Assembly (NCBI GenBank): GCA_002104895.1
Contig: MCFG01000184.1
Coordinates: 5,001 to 45,000, forward strand
Direction: 5' to 3'
Source of the DNA: Anaeromyces robustus
Taxonomy: Eukaryota > Neocallimastigomycota > Neocallimastigomycetes > Neocallimastigales > Neocallimastigaceae
DNA length: 40,000 nucleotides
A model generated the notes under the pieces. The model was not told the origin of the DNA. It made no database searches and was given only the letters and a program-made list of their open reading frames with translations. Each line of letters opens with the position of its first letter. The stretch's first letter is position 1. A program made the translations under genes and the position numbers. Below are positions 23,084 to 39,632 of the stretch, one piece after another.

Positions 23084-24420
23084 ATTAATTTATATTTACA
23101 GATATATATATATGTGTGTGTGTGTATGTGTATGTATAAAATTGATTAATAGATAATTTATATTTATAATTTATTTTAACATTTATATTTTTATTTTATT
23201 TTATTTTTATTTTATTTTATTTTATTTTATTAATTTTTTTTTATTAAAGTATCTATTACATTTATAATTTATAATTTATCTTTATATTTTATTTTATTTC
23301 ATTTTATTTTTTTTATAAATATTATATATAATAAATATTAATAATTAAAAAAAAAATCAATACTAAATACTAAATAATTTATAATTTTATAACATATTTT
23401 TTTATTATTTTTTATCTCCCAATTTTAAATACCACAAATCATCAATAATTTTATTTTATGTAAAAAGATTTATTTTTTTTTTTTTAAAGTTTATAATTTA
23501 ATTTAATTAAAATTAAATAAAACAAAATTTTTTGAATGTGCAACATTGCAAAATGCAACTCTCCCAAATTTTTTTATTATTTTTTATTATTTTAGATAAT
23601 GATTAATGGATTGTTCCCAAATTCATAAATTAACAAAATTTAAAATTTTTAAAATTTTAAAAAAAAATTTATAATTTTTTTTTTACTTATTACTTCATAT
23701 CTTTTATTTTTTATATTATTATTATTATTTTTTCTCTTTTTTTTAATATCATAATTTTTTAGTTTTTATTTTTATTTTTTTTCTTTTTCTTTTCTTCATA
23801 ATAATTAAATATTAATTAAATCTATATTATATATATTAATAATATAAAATATTATAATTATAATAAAAATAAGAAGTAACCTACCTACAGTACTCTTTAA
23901 AAAATAATATTTTTTTTTATAATATTATTAAAAGGTATAAAATTTCATATATATAAATATATAAATAATTAAAATTAATTCCTATTTCTTTATGTCATAT
24001 CACTAAATATAATATAATAATTTTTCATAAATTACTTCATTAATACTAAACTAGATGGTTATTTAAGTATTAATGAAGTTTTATATATATATATTTACTA
24101 TTAATAATAAAATAAAAAAAGTAATATATAGATATAGATATAAATATATGATTAATTTATTAATAAAATAAAAAAATAAATATATAAATATTTATAATAG
24201 AAAAATTATTGTCAAGAAAGAAAAGACAAAAAAAAAACTTTTTTATATAATTTCTATTTTAGTCAGTCAGTCAATTACTTAAAAAAACATATATAGATAG
24301 ATAGATATAGATATAGATATGAATATTAAATCTTTATATAATAATAATATTTCTTTTTTTCTTTTTTTCTTTTTTTTTTTTTTTTAAGATAAAAACTTTA
24401 ATTATTATTTTATTTATTTA

Positions 24421-24452
<32 letters not shown>

Positions 24453-25145
24453 ATTATTAATATAAAATATTAATAAAAAATTTTTTTTTCAAGTTTTTTA
24501 TGTAATCAAACCTTAATTATCAATAATAAAGTTTAATTACACAAAAAAATACATTTAGTTTTTTTTATTATTATTATTATTATTATTCTATTTTTTTTTT
24601 TTTTTTTTTTTTTCTATATTTTTTATAATTTTTATAATAATTTTTAATTTTTAATTTCTTTTAAATTAATTTAATTTATGAATTAAAAGAACAACCATTA
24701 AAATCTTTTTTAATTATTTATTTTAATATTTCTATTTTTTTTTTTGTTTTTGTTTTTAAATTAGATTATAACAATTTAATACTTTATTTCTTTTTTTTTT
24801 TCTATTTATTATTTTTAATTTGTTTTTTATAATAAAAGTATTAAATATGGATTATATTATTTTTTATTTTTTTTCTTTCTTTTTTTTCTTTTAAAAATAA
24901 TAATTTTTAAAATTCAATATAATTTTATCCTTTTTTTTTTTTTTTTTTTTGATTTTTTTATATTTATTTAATATAAAAATATTAAATTATTTTAATATTA
25001 TTTTTTTTTTATTTTTTCTTTTAGAAATTAAAACCATTTTTTATATAAAAATATATATTTATATATTTATATATTTATATATTTATATATTTATATATAT
25101 ATATTTATATATAAATTTTTTTTTCTTAAATGATTTTTTTTTAAT
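23084..25145. other. A/T spacer between the membrane-protein and phosphatase genes
   Basis: A TG microsatellite at 23112-23137 lies just upstream of the membrane-protein start. Then come TTTTA repeats (23190-23232), poly-T runs at 24361-24387, 24420-24446 and 24592-24613, TAGATA repeats (24294-24320) and TTTATATA repeats (25068-25108). A more complex patch at 23536-23572 (TGTGCAACATTGC, then AAAATGCAACTCTCCC) contains TGCAA three times. No coding sequence was found. Confidence 0.6.
24034..24079. repeat. Perfect 14-bp inverted repeat ACTTCATTAATACT / AGTATTAATGAAGT
   Basis: Arms at 24034-24047 and 24066-24079 with an 18-base loop. Non-coding surroundings. Could be a cruciform, a terminator-like hairpin or a small transposon relic. 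Confidence 0.55.
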
Positions 25146-27625
<2,480 letters not shown>

Positions 27626-29212
27626 TTTGAATTCTATTTTTTTTTTTTTAAATAATTTAAATTTATTAAATTTTATTTAACTGAATTTATTTAATTTAAT
27701 TTTATTTATTTAAAAAAAAATATTAATTTTTATTAATTAATATTTTTTAACTTTTTGTTTTTTTTATTTCTATTTTTTTTTATTTTTTTCTTTTATTTTT
27801 TTTTTTATTTTTTTTTTATCTTTTTAAAATGGAGAGAAATATTAATTTTTATATAAAATTTTTATAAATTAAAATATATAAATTAAATGATTATATGGCG
27901 ATAATTTTAATGATTAATAAATACAAAAATTAAATTGTATATAAATAAATAAATAAAAAAACACACATTATATTAAAATAAATAATAGTCAAAATAAATA
28001 ATAGAAATAAATGAATGAATAAATAATAAAATAATTAATAAATAAATAATGGAAATAAATAATAGAAATAATAGAAATTAAAACATAAAAATTTTGTTCA
28101 TGTTTTTTATATTTAAAATAATTTAATTATAAATTAATAAATTTATATTAAAAAAAAAATTAACTAAATATCTTTTCCGTGTTAAAAAAATATCTTTTTT
28201 TTTTTTTTTTTTTTTTATTAAATAAAATTAAATAAATAAATAAATAAATTAAATAAATTAAATAATTAAATAATTAATAAATGAATAAATAAATAAATAA
28301 ATAAATAAATCATCTAATAAACTTTAATTATTATAAAATTAATTATGTTTTTTAATATATAAACATTATAATTAAAAAAAGATTTATTTAATTTATTTAA
28401 TTTATTTAATTTATTTAATTTAATTTATTTAATTTATTATTATTCAATTCTAATATATGAATGAAATAAAATGAAAAAAATTAAAACTTTTTTTTTGTTG
28501 TCAATACAAAAAGAAAAATCTATAAAAATTATTTATCAAAGTCATAAAAAACAAAAAAAAACAAAAACAAAAACAAAATAATTTTTTTTTATATTTTTAT
28601 TTTTATTTTTAGTTTAGTCCAAATTTGTAAAAATGACTTTGCCAATATTCTAAATGTTTATAAAAAAAAAAGAAAAAATTATAGTAAATTATTAATTATT
28701 AAATGTTAAAAATAAAAATGAAAATAAAAATAAAAATTAATTATTTATATCTTTTATAAGTATTAATTTCTTTTAATCTTTTTTTTTTTTTCAAAAGTTA
28801 CATTTTTAAAATAAAATAAAAAAAAAAAAGGTTCATAATTTCATTTTAATAAATAAACTTTAATAAAAAAAAGAAATTAAAAAAACACATATAAAGTTAA
28901 CCATTTAATTAACCATTAAATTAACCATTAATTTTTATATTTTTTTTTACCTACAAAAAAAGAAAGATAATTTTAATTGTTCTTTTATTTTAATAAAAAT
29001 TTTTTTATAGACCATTCTAGATTTTTATTAATTTAATATTACAATAAAAAAAAATTGATCTTCATTTTTATTTTAAAATATTCATTTTAGGTAATAATAA
29101 AAATGATTTATTCATTCTGTTTATTTATTCCGTTTATTCCGTTTATAATCCGTTTATTATGATTATTATGATAATTATTATTATGAATTATTTATTATTT
29201 AATACTAAATAC

Positions 29213-29365
<153 letters not shown>

Positions 29366-29647
29366 CATTAATTCATTAATTCATTAATTATTTATTAATT
29401 ATTAAATTTTTTAATAATACATTCATACACACTTAAAAAAGATTTAATAGTTTAGAATATTGGATTTTTATATTTAACTTCACTTACTTAATAGACATTT
29501 AATAAGAAAATTTTAAATTTAAAAATATTAAAACTTTAGAATATTAAAATATTAAAAATATTAAAATATAAAATTTTAAATTTTTTCTATTAAAATAAAA
29601 ATAAAGAAAAATTTTTTTTCTACTTTTTTATTTATTTATTTTTTTCT

Positions 29648-29688
<41 letters not shown>

Positions 29689-29786
29689 TTGTTAATGTTT
29701 TTTTATATTTTTACATTTAAGTTTTTGATATTAATATTTTTTTGTGTAAAAAAAATTTGGCTGATCAATAAATTAAAAACAAAAAA

Positions 29787-29812
29787 TTTATTTATTTATT
29801 TATTTATTTAAT

Positions 29813-29847
<35 letters not shown>

Positions 29848-29908
29848 TTCATTCATTTAGTTATTTTTTAATAAATTTATTTATTTATTTAGTTATTTTT
29901 TAATAAAT

Positions 29909-29947
<39 letters not shown>

Positions 29948-29964
29948 GTTATTTTTTAATAAAT

Positions 29965-30003
<39 letters not shown>

Positions 30004-30042
30004 GTTATTTTTTAATAAATTTATTTATTAATCTTTCCATAT

Positions 30043-30107
<65 letters not shown>

Positions 30108-30135
30108 TATATAATTTATTTATTTATTTATTTGT
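29787..30135. repeat. Composite array: TTTA runs with a repeated AGTTATTTTTTAATAAA core
   Basis: Four copies of the core AGTTATTTTTTAATAAATTT (near 29859, 29890, 29946 and 30003), separated by TTTA runs of different lengths. A pure TTTA run follows from 30042 to 30102. Confidence 0.88.
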
Positions 30136-30188
30136 TTGTTTATATATATACATATTATATCATTATGACAAATTATGAACATTTAATT

Positions 30189-30300
30189 TATATATTTTAT
30201 ATATTTTACATTATATTGATGCATATATTTTATATATTTTACATTATATTGATGCATATATTTTATATATTTTACATTATATTGAATCATATATTTTATA
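30189..30300. repeat. 33-bp minisatellite, about three copies
   Basis: The unit begins ATTGATGCATATATTTTATA and continues TATTTTACATTAT; the third copy changes GATGCAT to GAATCAT. Confidence 0.85.
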
Positions 30301-30426
30301 TACAAAATAGTTGTAACAAGAATAAATCATATTTGTATATAAAATATTAAATATTAAAATAATAAACATTCAATTTTATTTTATTTTGTTTTTTTATTCA
30401 TTTATTTATTTTTATATATATAATTT

Positions 30427-30607
<181 letters not shown>

Positions 30608-30723
30608 TTATATAATTGATTTATTACCAATATAAAAAAAAATAATAAAAAATAAAAAATAAAAAAATAAAAAAAACAATATAAAATGAAACAATTAATT
30701 TAAATCATAAAAATTAAAAAATC

Positions 30724-30758
<35 letters not shown>

Positions 30759-31095
30759 TTAGATACTAAATTTGGTATTTTTATAACAATAGATAAAATA
30801 AAATAAAATAAATAAAATAAAATAAATTATAATAAAATAATATAAAATTTAAATTATAATAAAATTTATTATAAATTTTTTGTTTTTATTTTTATTAAAT
30901 CTATTGTTATAAAGTTAAATATATAACGCACTTTTATCATTTCTTTTTTTTTTTTTTTTTTTTTTTTTTTCTTAAAAAAAATTTATTAATGCTTAATTAT
31001 AATAAAAAAATAAATAAACAAAAATAAACAAAAAATAAAAAAAAAAATAAACAATAAAAATTATAAATTATAAAATTAAAAAAAAAAAGTCAATA

Positions 31096-32247
31096 ATGGT
31101 TTCAGCTACCATTCTTGAACTTTATGGAGGTAAATCAAAATGGGATGGATATCAAAGACTTTATACACATATTATTGATCATTATTGTGGAGTATGGACA
31201 TTTCTTATGTTAATTATAGTTGGTAAAAAATGGAAAAATCCGGTAATGTATATTGTTCTTCTTCATTTTATTACTAGATATATAGGTATAGTCATTGATA
31301 ATTTTGGAAAAACAAGACCATATAAATATCCAGGTTATAGTTATCCTAGTAATGAAACTTATATTTGGGGTCATTCTTTATCTCGTATTATATTTTATTT
31401 AAGTGAAATCGTTGGAGATTGGTATCTTTTAATTAGAACAAAAGCTCTGGTGAAATCAAATAGAAAAATAAAATGGGTAGTCATAACTTTATTAATTTAT
31501 AATATTACAAAATTATCTAAAATCTATATTAATTATACGTATATACCCTATAAAGAAGATTTTAATCCAGAATTAGAAAGTGATAATTTTGATTATTTTT
31601 TAAGAACTGTAGAATATAAAAAAAATAAATGGATTAATGATTTAATTATTCATATCGCTAGTGTTCTTTATGATATTGCCGTTATTATAACTTTAAGAAA
31701 AAATGTTTTCAATAATTATAAAAATATTATTCAAGGAAAAAAAAAGGGAAGTCTTTTTTTAGCAAAATTTCAACAATTATCCGTTTATCGTATTTATTGG
31801 ACATTATTTTTATCTATGGGTTGTTCCTTTTTAGTTTTATTATTTTGTGTAAATTTAATTAATGCTTTAAATCATATTAATCATTTAGAGGATGATCAAA
31901 AAAAGACATTTTATAAAAATTTTTGTGATGATTCAGCTGTAGAATTAATTCGTGTTAATGTTTTAAATGTTAGCTATATCTTAATATATGTTGATCAGAT
32001 ATTAATCAGATATTATGCTAATAATAAAAAAGTTGTAGCCATGTCATCTAATAATAATATGATGAATAATACTAATAATAATAATAATGGTAATAATAAT
32101 AATAATGGTAATGGTAATAATAATAGAAAATTACATAATTATTGTAAGATAACTAATAAACAATTTGATACTATTGAAAGTCAAAAATTAATTAATTATG
32201 ATATTAATTCCGATATTGATTCAAACAACTATAAATCATTATATTGA
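31096..32247 (+). CDS. Multi-pass (probably seven-helix) membrane protein, unknown function
   Basis: 383 residues, single exon, start MVSATILELYGGKSKWDGYQ. Hydrophobic segments are near residues 33-48 (VWTFLMLIIVG), 51-68, 94-112, 127-145, 185-200, 232-257 and 290-308, separated by Lys/Arg/Asn-rich loops. There is no cleavable signal peptide; the first 30 residues are polar and probably outside. The C-terminus (from about 318) is Asn/Gly-rich from an AAT repeat and soluble. The helix count and soluble tail are compatible with a receptor-like 7TM protein, but no GPCR motif (DRY, NPxxY) is seen, so the role is open. Codons are clearly coding in quality against the flanks. It is divergent from the phosphatase gene. 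Confidence 0.82.
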   Translation: MVSATILELYGGKSKWDGYQRLYTHIIDHYCGVWTFLMLIIVGKKWKNPVMYIVLLHFITRYIGIVIDNFGKTRPYKYPGYSYPSNETYIWGHSLSRIIFYLSEIVGDWYLLIRTKALVKSNRKIKWVVITLLIYNITKLSKIYINYTYIPYKEDFNPELESDNFDYFLRTVEYKKNKWINDLIIHIASVLYDIAVIITLRKNVFNNYKNIIQGKKKGSLFLAKFQQLSVYRIYWTLFLSMGCSFLVLLFCVNLINALNHINHLEDDQKKTFYKNFCDDSAVELIRVNVLNVSYILIYVDQILIRYYANNKKVVAMSSNNNMMNNTNNNNNGNNNNNGNGNNNRKLHNYCKITNKQFDTIESQKLINYDINSDIDSNNYKSLY

Positions 32248-35200
32248 AGTTATTAGTGAAAAAAAAAAAAAAACAAAATTCAATAAAATATGATAATTAT
32301 AGTAATAAAAAAAATAATTATTTTAAATATCATCAAAAAAATAAGAAAAAAATATAATATTTAAAAAAAAATAACACTAATTTAATGAATAAAAAAAATA
32401 TATAAAATATAAAACATTAATCATAAATCAATAAAATATTACAATAATTCACAACATTGAGGGGTAAAATTATAATTCAATCAAAATAAATACTAACAAA
32501 AGTATAATTATTATGATATAATAATGAACCTATATCTCTCAATAAAAACAAAAACAAAAATAAAAATTTTGGAGTATATATTTAAAGTTCATATTATAAA
32601 ATAAATAAATAATTAAGGCATGTATTATTATTATTATATATAAAATAACATTATTAATAATAGTAATACTAAAAAAAAAAGATAAAAATGTATAATCAAT
32701 ATGATATATTCTTATATATTATTATATATAATAAAAGTAATATATGTCATAATAATGATTATATTAAAATATATAATCTTAATGTATATAAAATATACAA
32801 CATTAATATTTAAATTTTATTTAAAACAAAAACAAAAAACAAAAAAAAAAAAAAACAAAAAAAAAAAAAAAGACAATTGCATATATATAATATATAATAT
32901 ATAATATATAATATATTATGTATAATGTATAATGTATATGTATAAAATTCTTATTATAGGCAATAATTGTATATAATAGAGTTATTGAAAAAAAAATGAT
33001 TAAAACAAAAACAAAAACAAAAACAAAAAAAGGTAAAACATTAAAAAATGTTTTTTTAAAAGTTATAATATTATATAGTATTTGAAATAGATTTTCAACA
33101 TTATTTAATATTATAATTTTTATTATATATAACTATGTATAACTGTATAATATAAAACAAAAAAATATGTATAATATTTATATTTGTATTTGTTATTTGT
33201 TATTTGTATTATACTATTTTACTATTTTACTATTTTACTATTTTATGATACACACTCTTAAAAGTTTAATTTAAAAAAAAAGAAAAAATTTGCTAATAAT
33301 AATTATAATAATTATAATAATTTAATTAATAATTTAATTAATAATTTAATAATTAAAATTTAAAACATGAATAATTTAGTTTAATATTTTTTTTTTTTAC
33401 TTTAACTCTATGTAGAAAATAAAAGTAAAAAAAGTAAAAAAGGAAAAAAAAAAAAGAAAAAAAGTTAAAAAAAAGTAATAAATTAAAAAATAATCTAATA
33501 AAACTTTATTTTAAAACATAATTAAAGAAAAAAAAATTAACAATATAATATAATACAATATATTATATTATAATATAAATATATTTATTAATCAATTAAT
33601 ATGAAAGTGAAAAACTTTTGTTTTGTTTTGTTTTTTTTTTTATAAGAAAAATGGCATAACAAAAAATTAAAATATTTTATTTCATTTTTTATTTTATATT
33701 ATTTATATTATATATGTATGACTCTTTTTTTTTAAAAAAAAAAAAACAATATCCTTTATATAAATCATTTGTTTTTATAACCTTAATTAAGAAAACATTT
33801 CTTAACATATAATTTATATTAATTACAGAAAATAAATAAAAACAAGAAAAATTAAAGTTTTCCAAACATATTAATTTAGTTAATTAATTAATTTAGTTAA
33901 TTAATTAATATGTTTTTGAAACAGTAATATTTTTTACTTAAAATATAATAATTAAATTATAATTGGTTGTTTTAAATAATAATTAAATAATAATTGGTTG
34001 TTTATTTTTTTTTTATTTTTTTTTATTTTATTTTATTTTTTTTTTGTTTTTGTGTTCATATTTACTATAGCGTTAATTGCTGTATTGATGTATTGATGTA
34101 TGAGTCATATTTTTTATGATATTTAATTTAATTTAATTTAATTTAATTTAATTTGTTTTTTTTTTTTTTAATGATTAAAATTATTTTAATATTTGACAAA
34201 TTTGGTAAGTCAAAAAAAAAAAAAAAAAAACGGAAAATTCTTAATGGAAATTAAAATTTGTTAATAAAAAAAAAAAATTAAATAAAATTAAAATTTTTTT
34301 AATAATTATATATTTTTATAAAATATAATTATTTTTTTATTTGTTTTGTATTACATTTAATTAACCAATAATTTAATTTGTTCTTTTTTTATTTATTTAT
34401 TCATTCATTTATTTATTTATTTATTCATTCATTCATTTATTTATTTATTTACTTAATATGTTCAAGAAAATTTAAAAAAAAAAAAAAAGGCTTTTTTATA
34501 CATATTAAGTTATCCTTAAAACAATATAAATAATTTTATAGATTATATAATATAAATATAATAAATAAAATTATTTAAATATAAAACTTTCTTAATAATA
34601 TATTTAATGAAAATTTTACTTATATAGTTATTAATTTATTTCCTTTTTGAACATATTAAAATATATATGATATATGACATAACTATTTCTAACTCTTGAT
34701 AATATATAAAATCTTATAAAATAATACATATAATTTCTTTAATATAAATGTATCTATATAATAAATATTGAGTTAAATAGATTAAATATTCAAAATTATA
34801 TATATATATTAGATAAGTTTAAAAAACAATATCAAATAGTATAATATTTTGTCTAATATGGAAACATTATCCAATCATTAATTTTTTTTTTATCTGTGAA
34901 TAACACATATTTTATTATATATATATATTTTATGAAGGTTTAAAAATAACTTTCATATTATGTATACTTTTTTTTTTTTTTTTGAAAAGAAGTAAACCAA
35001 ATTTATTATTTCTTTTTTATGAATTTAGTATTAACCTTCTAATTGCATCTTTTTTTAAATAAATATATTCATTAATAAAATCTCTTTAAATAAAATTATT
35101 TTTTATAAATGAAAAAAAATATTAATTCTTTATATATGATGATTAAAAAAAAGATAAATATTTTCTCTATTTTATTTCACTATTTATTATATTTTATTTT

Positions 35201-35419
35201 TATATAGTTCATTACATGGTTTTATTTCACTATTTACTTTATTTTATTTTATTTTATTTTTATTTTATTTTATTTATCTTTCATTGGGAGATAATTATTT
35301 TTTTTGGTATTTAATTTTTTTTGATATAGAATATTCTAATTTTTTATACCAAAAAATAAAAAAAAATTATTTTAATATCTTAATGATATATGAATTAATA
35401 ATAAATAATATTATTATTT

Positions 35420-35470
<51 letters not shown>

Positions 35471-36050
35471 TTGTTATGTAAAATATATAAAAAACAGTTT
35501 TTTTTTTAAAGAAAAAAGGTATAAACAATATTTTAATTAAGATCCTTTTTTATCATCCTTCATACTTTATGCTTATGACTACATGAATATATTGATTTAT
35601 TTAAATTTATTATATTTAATCATAACCATGGATGTTTCCAAAATACATTACATATATAATATAAACTATATATATGACTTGAATGAAATTTTTTTAATTT
35701 TTTTTTTAATAATAATAATAATAGCAATAATAATAATAATACATTTAAATTATTATTATTATGATTATCATTATTATTATTATTATTATTATGATTATTA
35801 TTATTATTATGATTATTATTATTATGATTATTATTATTATGATTATTATTATTATTATTATTATGTCTTAAAGTTCTATGATCCTTTTTATTGTATCTTT
35901 TTAAATTCGGTACTATGTATAAAAAATTCTTTAATTCTTTAAAATTGTAATTTATTTATTAATTAAATAATTAATTTATTATCAATTATATTATATAATT
36001 ATTCTTAATGAAAATTAATATAGATTTATTACCTATTATATTATTATTCA
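32248..36050. other. Gene-poor A/T tract downstream of the 31096 gene
   Basis: A/T-only DNA with ACAAAA repeats (32545-32560, 33005-33030), TATAATG repeats (32884-32940), TACTATTTT repeats (33215-33245), ATTAATT repeats with an imperfect AACATATTAATT/AATTAATATGTT inverted repeat (33865-33913), TTTAA repeats (34121-34152), TTTTGGTAT/ATACCAAAA pairing (35303-35355), an (AAT) array (35423-35470) and a TTATTATTATTATGA repeat (35750-35862). Isolated complex words (35541-35640) may be relics. No supported gene. Confidence 0.6.
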
Positions 36051-36074
36051 TTGCTAAAAGTTTTTTTTTTTAGT

Positions 36075-36325
36075 GATCATCATGATTTATATTTATTACA
36101 TCAGGTTGTTATGTTATATTTATATAACAAAAAAAAATACTTTTAAATATTATAATTATGAAAGTTCAATAATTTTATATAGAAATATATAAGATTCTAA
36201 ATATGATAAATCTAGTAATGATGAAATCTCTTAAGAATTTAGAATTCAAAGAAACATTATTGGATATTCTTTCAATAATATTGATGAAATAATTAATAAC
36301 CGTTTTATGGTCTAATAAAAATAAA
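36075..36325 (+). pseudogene. Possible decayed coding relic (plus strand)
   Basis: Fragments with coding-like codon choice: DHHDLYLLHQVVMLYLYNKKKYF near 36076 is open for about 23 codons, and near 36213 SNDEIS, a TAA, then EFRIQRNIIGYSFNNIDEI. These run into stops and frameshifts. The parent family is not recognisable. Chance cannot be excluded in A/T-rich DNA. Confidence 0.25.
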
Positions 36326-36811
36326 ATCAGAATCAATTGAAATGGCTAATTCTCAAATACTATATATAATATATTTCAAAAATTAGTAAAAAAAATATGT
36401 TAATAATGAGTATATATTAGATTGTTTTATACTTTATTATAAAAAAAATCATTATATTTTTATCAATGTCTATAACCTATAAAGTTATTTTATAGGTATT
36501 TTCTAATAATTTAACTATATATATATATTGAACTATTATTAAAATAATAATAATAAAAATAATAAGTTTTTATTATTTTTAAAGTAAAAAAAAAAAGGTA
36601 TTCCATTAAATCATATTTAAAATTTATATCTTCTTGTAACAAATATATTATAAAAATTTTACAGGTATTAAATTATATTTTAAATAATATTTTAAATATT
36701 AATATACATCTGTTGAAGAAATTAACAAAATAAATAAAAGCGTCAATAATATTATAATCTTTTTTTCTTCATTATAAATTTTATTAATAATATATTCATT
36801 TAATATAATAT

Positions 36812-36880
36812 AAAAAAATTAATATAAGATGTTTCTTTTTTTTTTTTTAAGAAAAAGAAACATCTTATATTAATTTTTTT
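36812..36880. repeat. Perfect 29-bp palindrome with an 11-base loop
   Basis: The left arm at 36812-36840 (AAAAAAATTAATATAAGATG, then TTTCTTTTT) is the exact reverse complement of 36852-36880. The loop is TTTTTTTTAAG. The arms contain the non-trivial core AAGATGTTTC / GAAACATCTT, so this is not simple A/T self-complementarity. Confidence 0.85.
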
Positions 36881-36913
36881 AAACAAAACCTTTTATATTG
36901 ATTTTCATTATTA

Positions 36914-37110
36914 ATTAAAAAAAATTATGGTTTAGAATATATAAACTTATGATGTCTACAATATATTCATGATCCTTAAATTTTAATTTTTATCATTTGT
37001 AAATAAACGTTCAATTAGAAATATCCCTTTGACTTTTTTTTTTGCTATCATTTTCCAAATTCAATTCATAAAAATTTTTTTGTATATTTTTTTTTTCGCA
37101 TTCAATCCTT
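36914..37110 (-). pseudogene. Possible decayed coding relic (minus strand)
   Basis: Read on the minus strand, 37110-36984 gives NHKGLNAKKKIY, a stop, KKKVKGIFLIERLFTNDKN and a stop; 36980-36914 gives FKDHEYIVDIISLYILNHNFF in another frame. Codon choice looks coding. Family unknown. It lies directly beside the 29-bp palindrome. Confidence 0.28.
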
Positions 37111-37494
37111 TGTGGTTATTTTTTTTAAAATATCTTTTTTAAATCACTCTTTAAAAATATTATTTATTCTTAAATTATTACAAATTTAATAAATTAATAA
37201 AATAAAAATAAAAATAAAATAAAATTAAATAAAATATTAAAAATAAATAATTAAATTTAATATATATTTGAAATAAATATATTTAACTTTTTGAAATATG
37301 AATTGAAAAATATTTTTTTATTGTTATATACTTTAAAATAAAATTTTACAAGTTTTTTTGTACTCTTTTTAAAAGGTTAAAATTAACTGGTAAAAAATTA
37401 ATTGGTTTATTTTTAACAATTTTTTAAAAATACAGAAGATAATATTTTTCATTATATTAAATTTTTATTTTTATTATATTTTAATATAGTAAAA

Positions 37495-37850
37495 AAAATG
37501 TAACCACAACACAAATTATTTATTTAGATTTACAATAAGCAACAGTAAATAAAGATTATCCGCTGGAAATGGAGACACTATAACATATGATAAAAAATAG
37601 TATGATACTGATAAATTTATTGACATTTCATCTTATGAAAAATAAAGATATTGTAACTGCTTCTTCAATAATAAGTAATCTGAATTTCTATACTTTCTAA
37701 TGAAAATAAAAACACAAATTAAGAACCCAATAATAAATTATTTAATAAAATTACAACTAATATATAATAAATATGTAAAATCAAATACAATTATAAGTGT
37801 ATTGCTAAAGAATAAACTTAGAAAAATTAGGAAAAAAAATAGATATTTTA
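37495..37850 (+). pseudogene. Possible decayed coding relic (plus strand)
   Basis: Fragments NVTTTQIIYLDLQ, then in a shifted frame SAGNGDTITYDKK, a TAG, YDTDKFIDISSYEK, a TAA, and further pieces to about 37850. Three in-frame TAA/TAG codons and a shift would be needed to break one frame. Locally richer in G/C (TCCGCTGGAAATGGAGACAC at 37559). No family recognised. Confidence 0.3.
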
Positions 37851-37895
37851 TTGATTATATATATATACTAATTATATAAAGATTAAAATATATTT

Positions 37896-38096
<201 letters not shown>

Positions 38097-38099
38097 ACT

Positions 38100-39185
38100 T
38101 ATGTTGATTTTATTATAAGTGCACATAAATATTTATAATTGTACATAAATATTTATAGATATAATATATATAATGTTTAAATGTTATTGTGATTAAACTT
38201 TAGATTAAGTAAATATATTTATACTTATTGATGATAATAAAAATATATATATATAATAAAATACTATCATTTTCTTAAATATATTATTATAATACATTTA
38301 AAAATATAAAAGATAGAAAAAGAATAAAGTTTTAACTTTATATATATACCAATATATCAATATAAAATTATTTTGTAAATTATTTTACAATAAATAAAAA
38401 GTAATTAATTCTTAATTATTTTTTTTTTAAGAAAAAAAAAAGAATATCTATATTAATATACAAAATAAATAAATAAATTAATAATAATTTTCATTAAAAA
38501 TTTTTTTTATTTTATAAAAATTTTATCTTTCGATAATATCTTTATATTATTTGATTTTTTTTTTAATAATAAAAAATAATAAAGTTATATATATTATTAA
38601 AATACTGAAAAAAATTAAATAATATAAAAAAAAATTATAATAGATTACTACGTTATAAATTTATTAATATTAATCTATTATTGGTTATTGTTATTTATTA
38701 TATAATTATTTTAATATTAATTATATAAAAGTTTAATAAAACTTTTAATATTACTAAAAAAAATAATAAAATTAAATTGTAAAAAATATTAGTTATATAC
38801 ATTATTAAATTTATTGTTATAATAAAACTTTTACTAAAACAAAACTAATTACTATTACACTAATATTTTATATTTAAAAAAAAAGTTAATTATAAATTTT
38901 TAATTGTTATTTTTTTTTTTTTTAAATATTTCTTTGACATGATTACTATTTATAGCACTTTCATTTTTTCTTTATTAATTTATTAGTAATATAAGAAAAT
39001 GACAGTATTAATATACATAATATTATCACAATTAGAATGAGTAATATCTATCTAAAAAAACTTAAAATAATAAATCTAATTCGAAATGTTTTATCTATTT
39101 TATTAATAAATTTACTAGTTTTCGGAGTCTATACACTTTTTATATATAATAGAAAAAATAATTTGATATTTTCAATAAAATAAAT
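38100..39185. other. A/T-rich spacer
   Basis: No coding sequence and no long simple array. A poly-T/AAG/poly-A hairpin lies at 38419-38442, and GTACATAAATATTTATA occurs in a diverged double copy at 38120-38158. Nothing else can be supported. Confidence 0.55.
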
Positions 39186-39199
39186 TGTAATCGAAAAAC

Positions 39200-39632
39200 A
39201 CAAAATACAACGGAAAAAAAAATTCCATTTATAGTTTTTATAAATATTTTCAAAGATATCAGAAATATTTGTATAGGTTAAATCATTTAAAGCATTTAAA
39301 GTTTAAAAAAAAATTAGTAACAATATCATAAGTATTATTTAATTTTTACATTTCTGAATAGTATTTTTTTTTAAATTATTGAAATATGATTCCAATTTTT
39401 AATTTTTGGCTTTTTGAAACACGTTCATTTCAAAACTTTTTTATTTTTTTATTTTTTTCATATAATCTATGGTTTAGCAACACAAATACAAACTTATTTT
39501 TTTTTGCGGAAATGTTTCCACTTATGATTATCACCTTTTCATTTCCAAGAGTCTTATATCCAATTGTTGTACTTTTTATATTTTATTGAAAAAGTATTAT
39601 TGAACTGAACACTATTTACTATATCATCTTTT
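39200..39632 (-). pseudogene. Possible decayed coding relic (minus strand)
   Basis: On the minus strand, 39632-39556 reads NDIVNSVQFNNTFSIKYKK then a stop. A shifted frame from 39567 to 39430 stays open for 45 codons (TIGYKTLGNEKVIIISG ... FVFVLLNHRLYEKN). Further down, near 39290-39215, ALNDLTYTNISDIFENIYKN follows in another frame. This looks like a gene broken by frameshifts, more convincing than the plus-strand reading of the same bases, which is Phe/Leu-rich. No family is assigned. Confidence 0.35.

Noticed and set aside
35583-35942. 119-codon frame rich in Tyr and Ile
   Set aside because: Most of it is a TTATTATTATTATGA repeat; the rest has no coding character.
39386-39589. 67-codon plus-strand frame starting MIPIFNFWLF
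   Set aside because: Phe-rich reading typical of the antisense of Lys/Asn-rich coding; the minus strand in the same bases looks more like decayed coding sequence.
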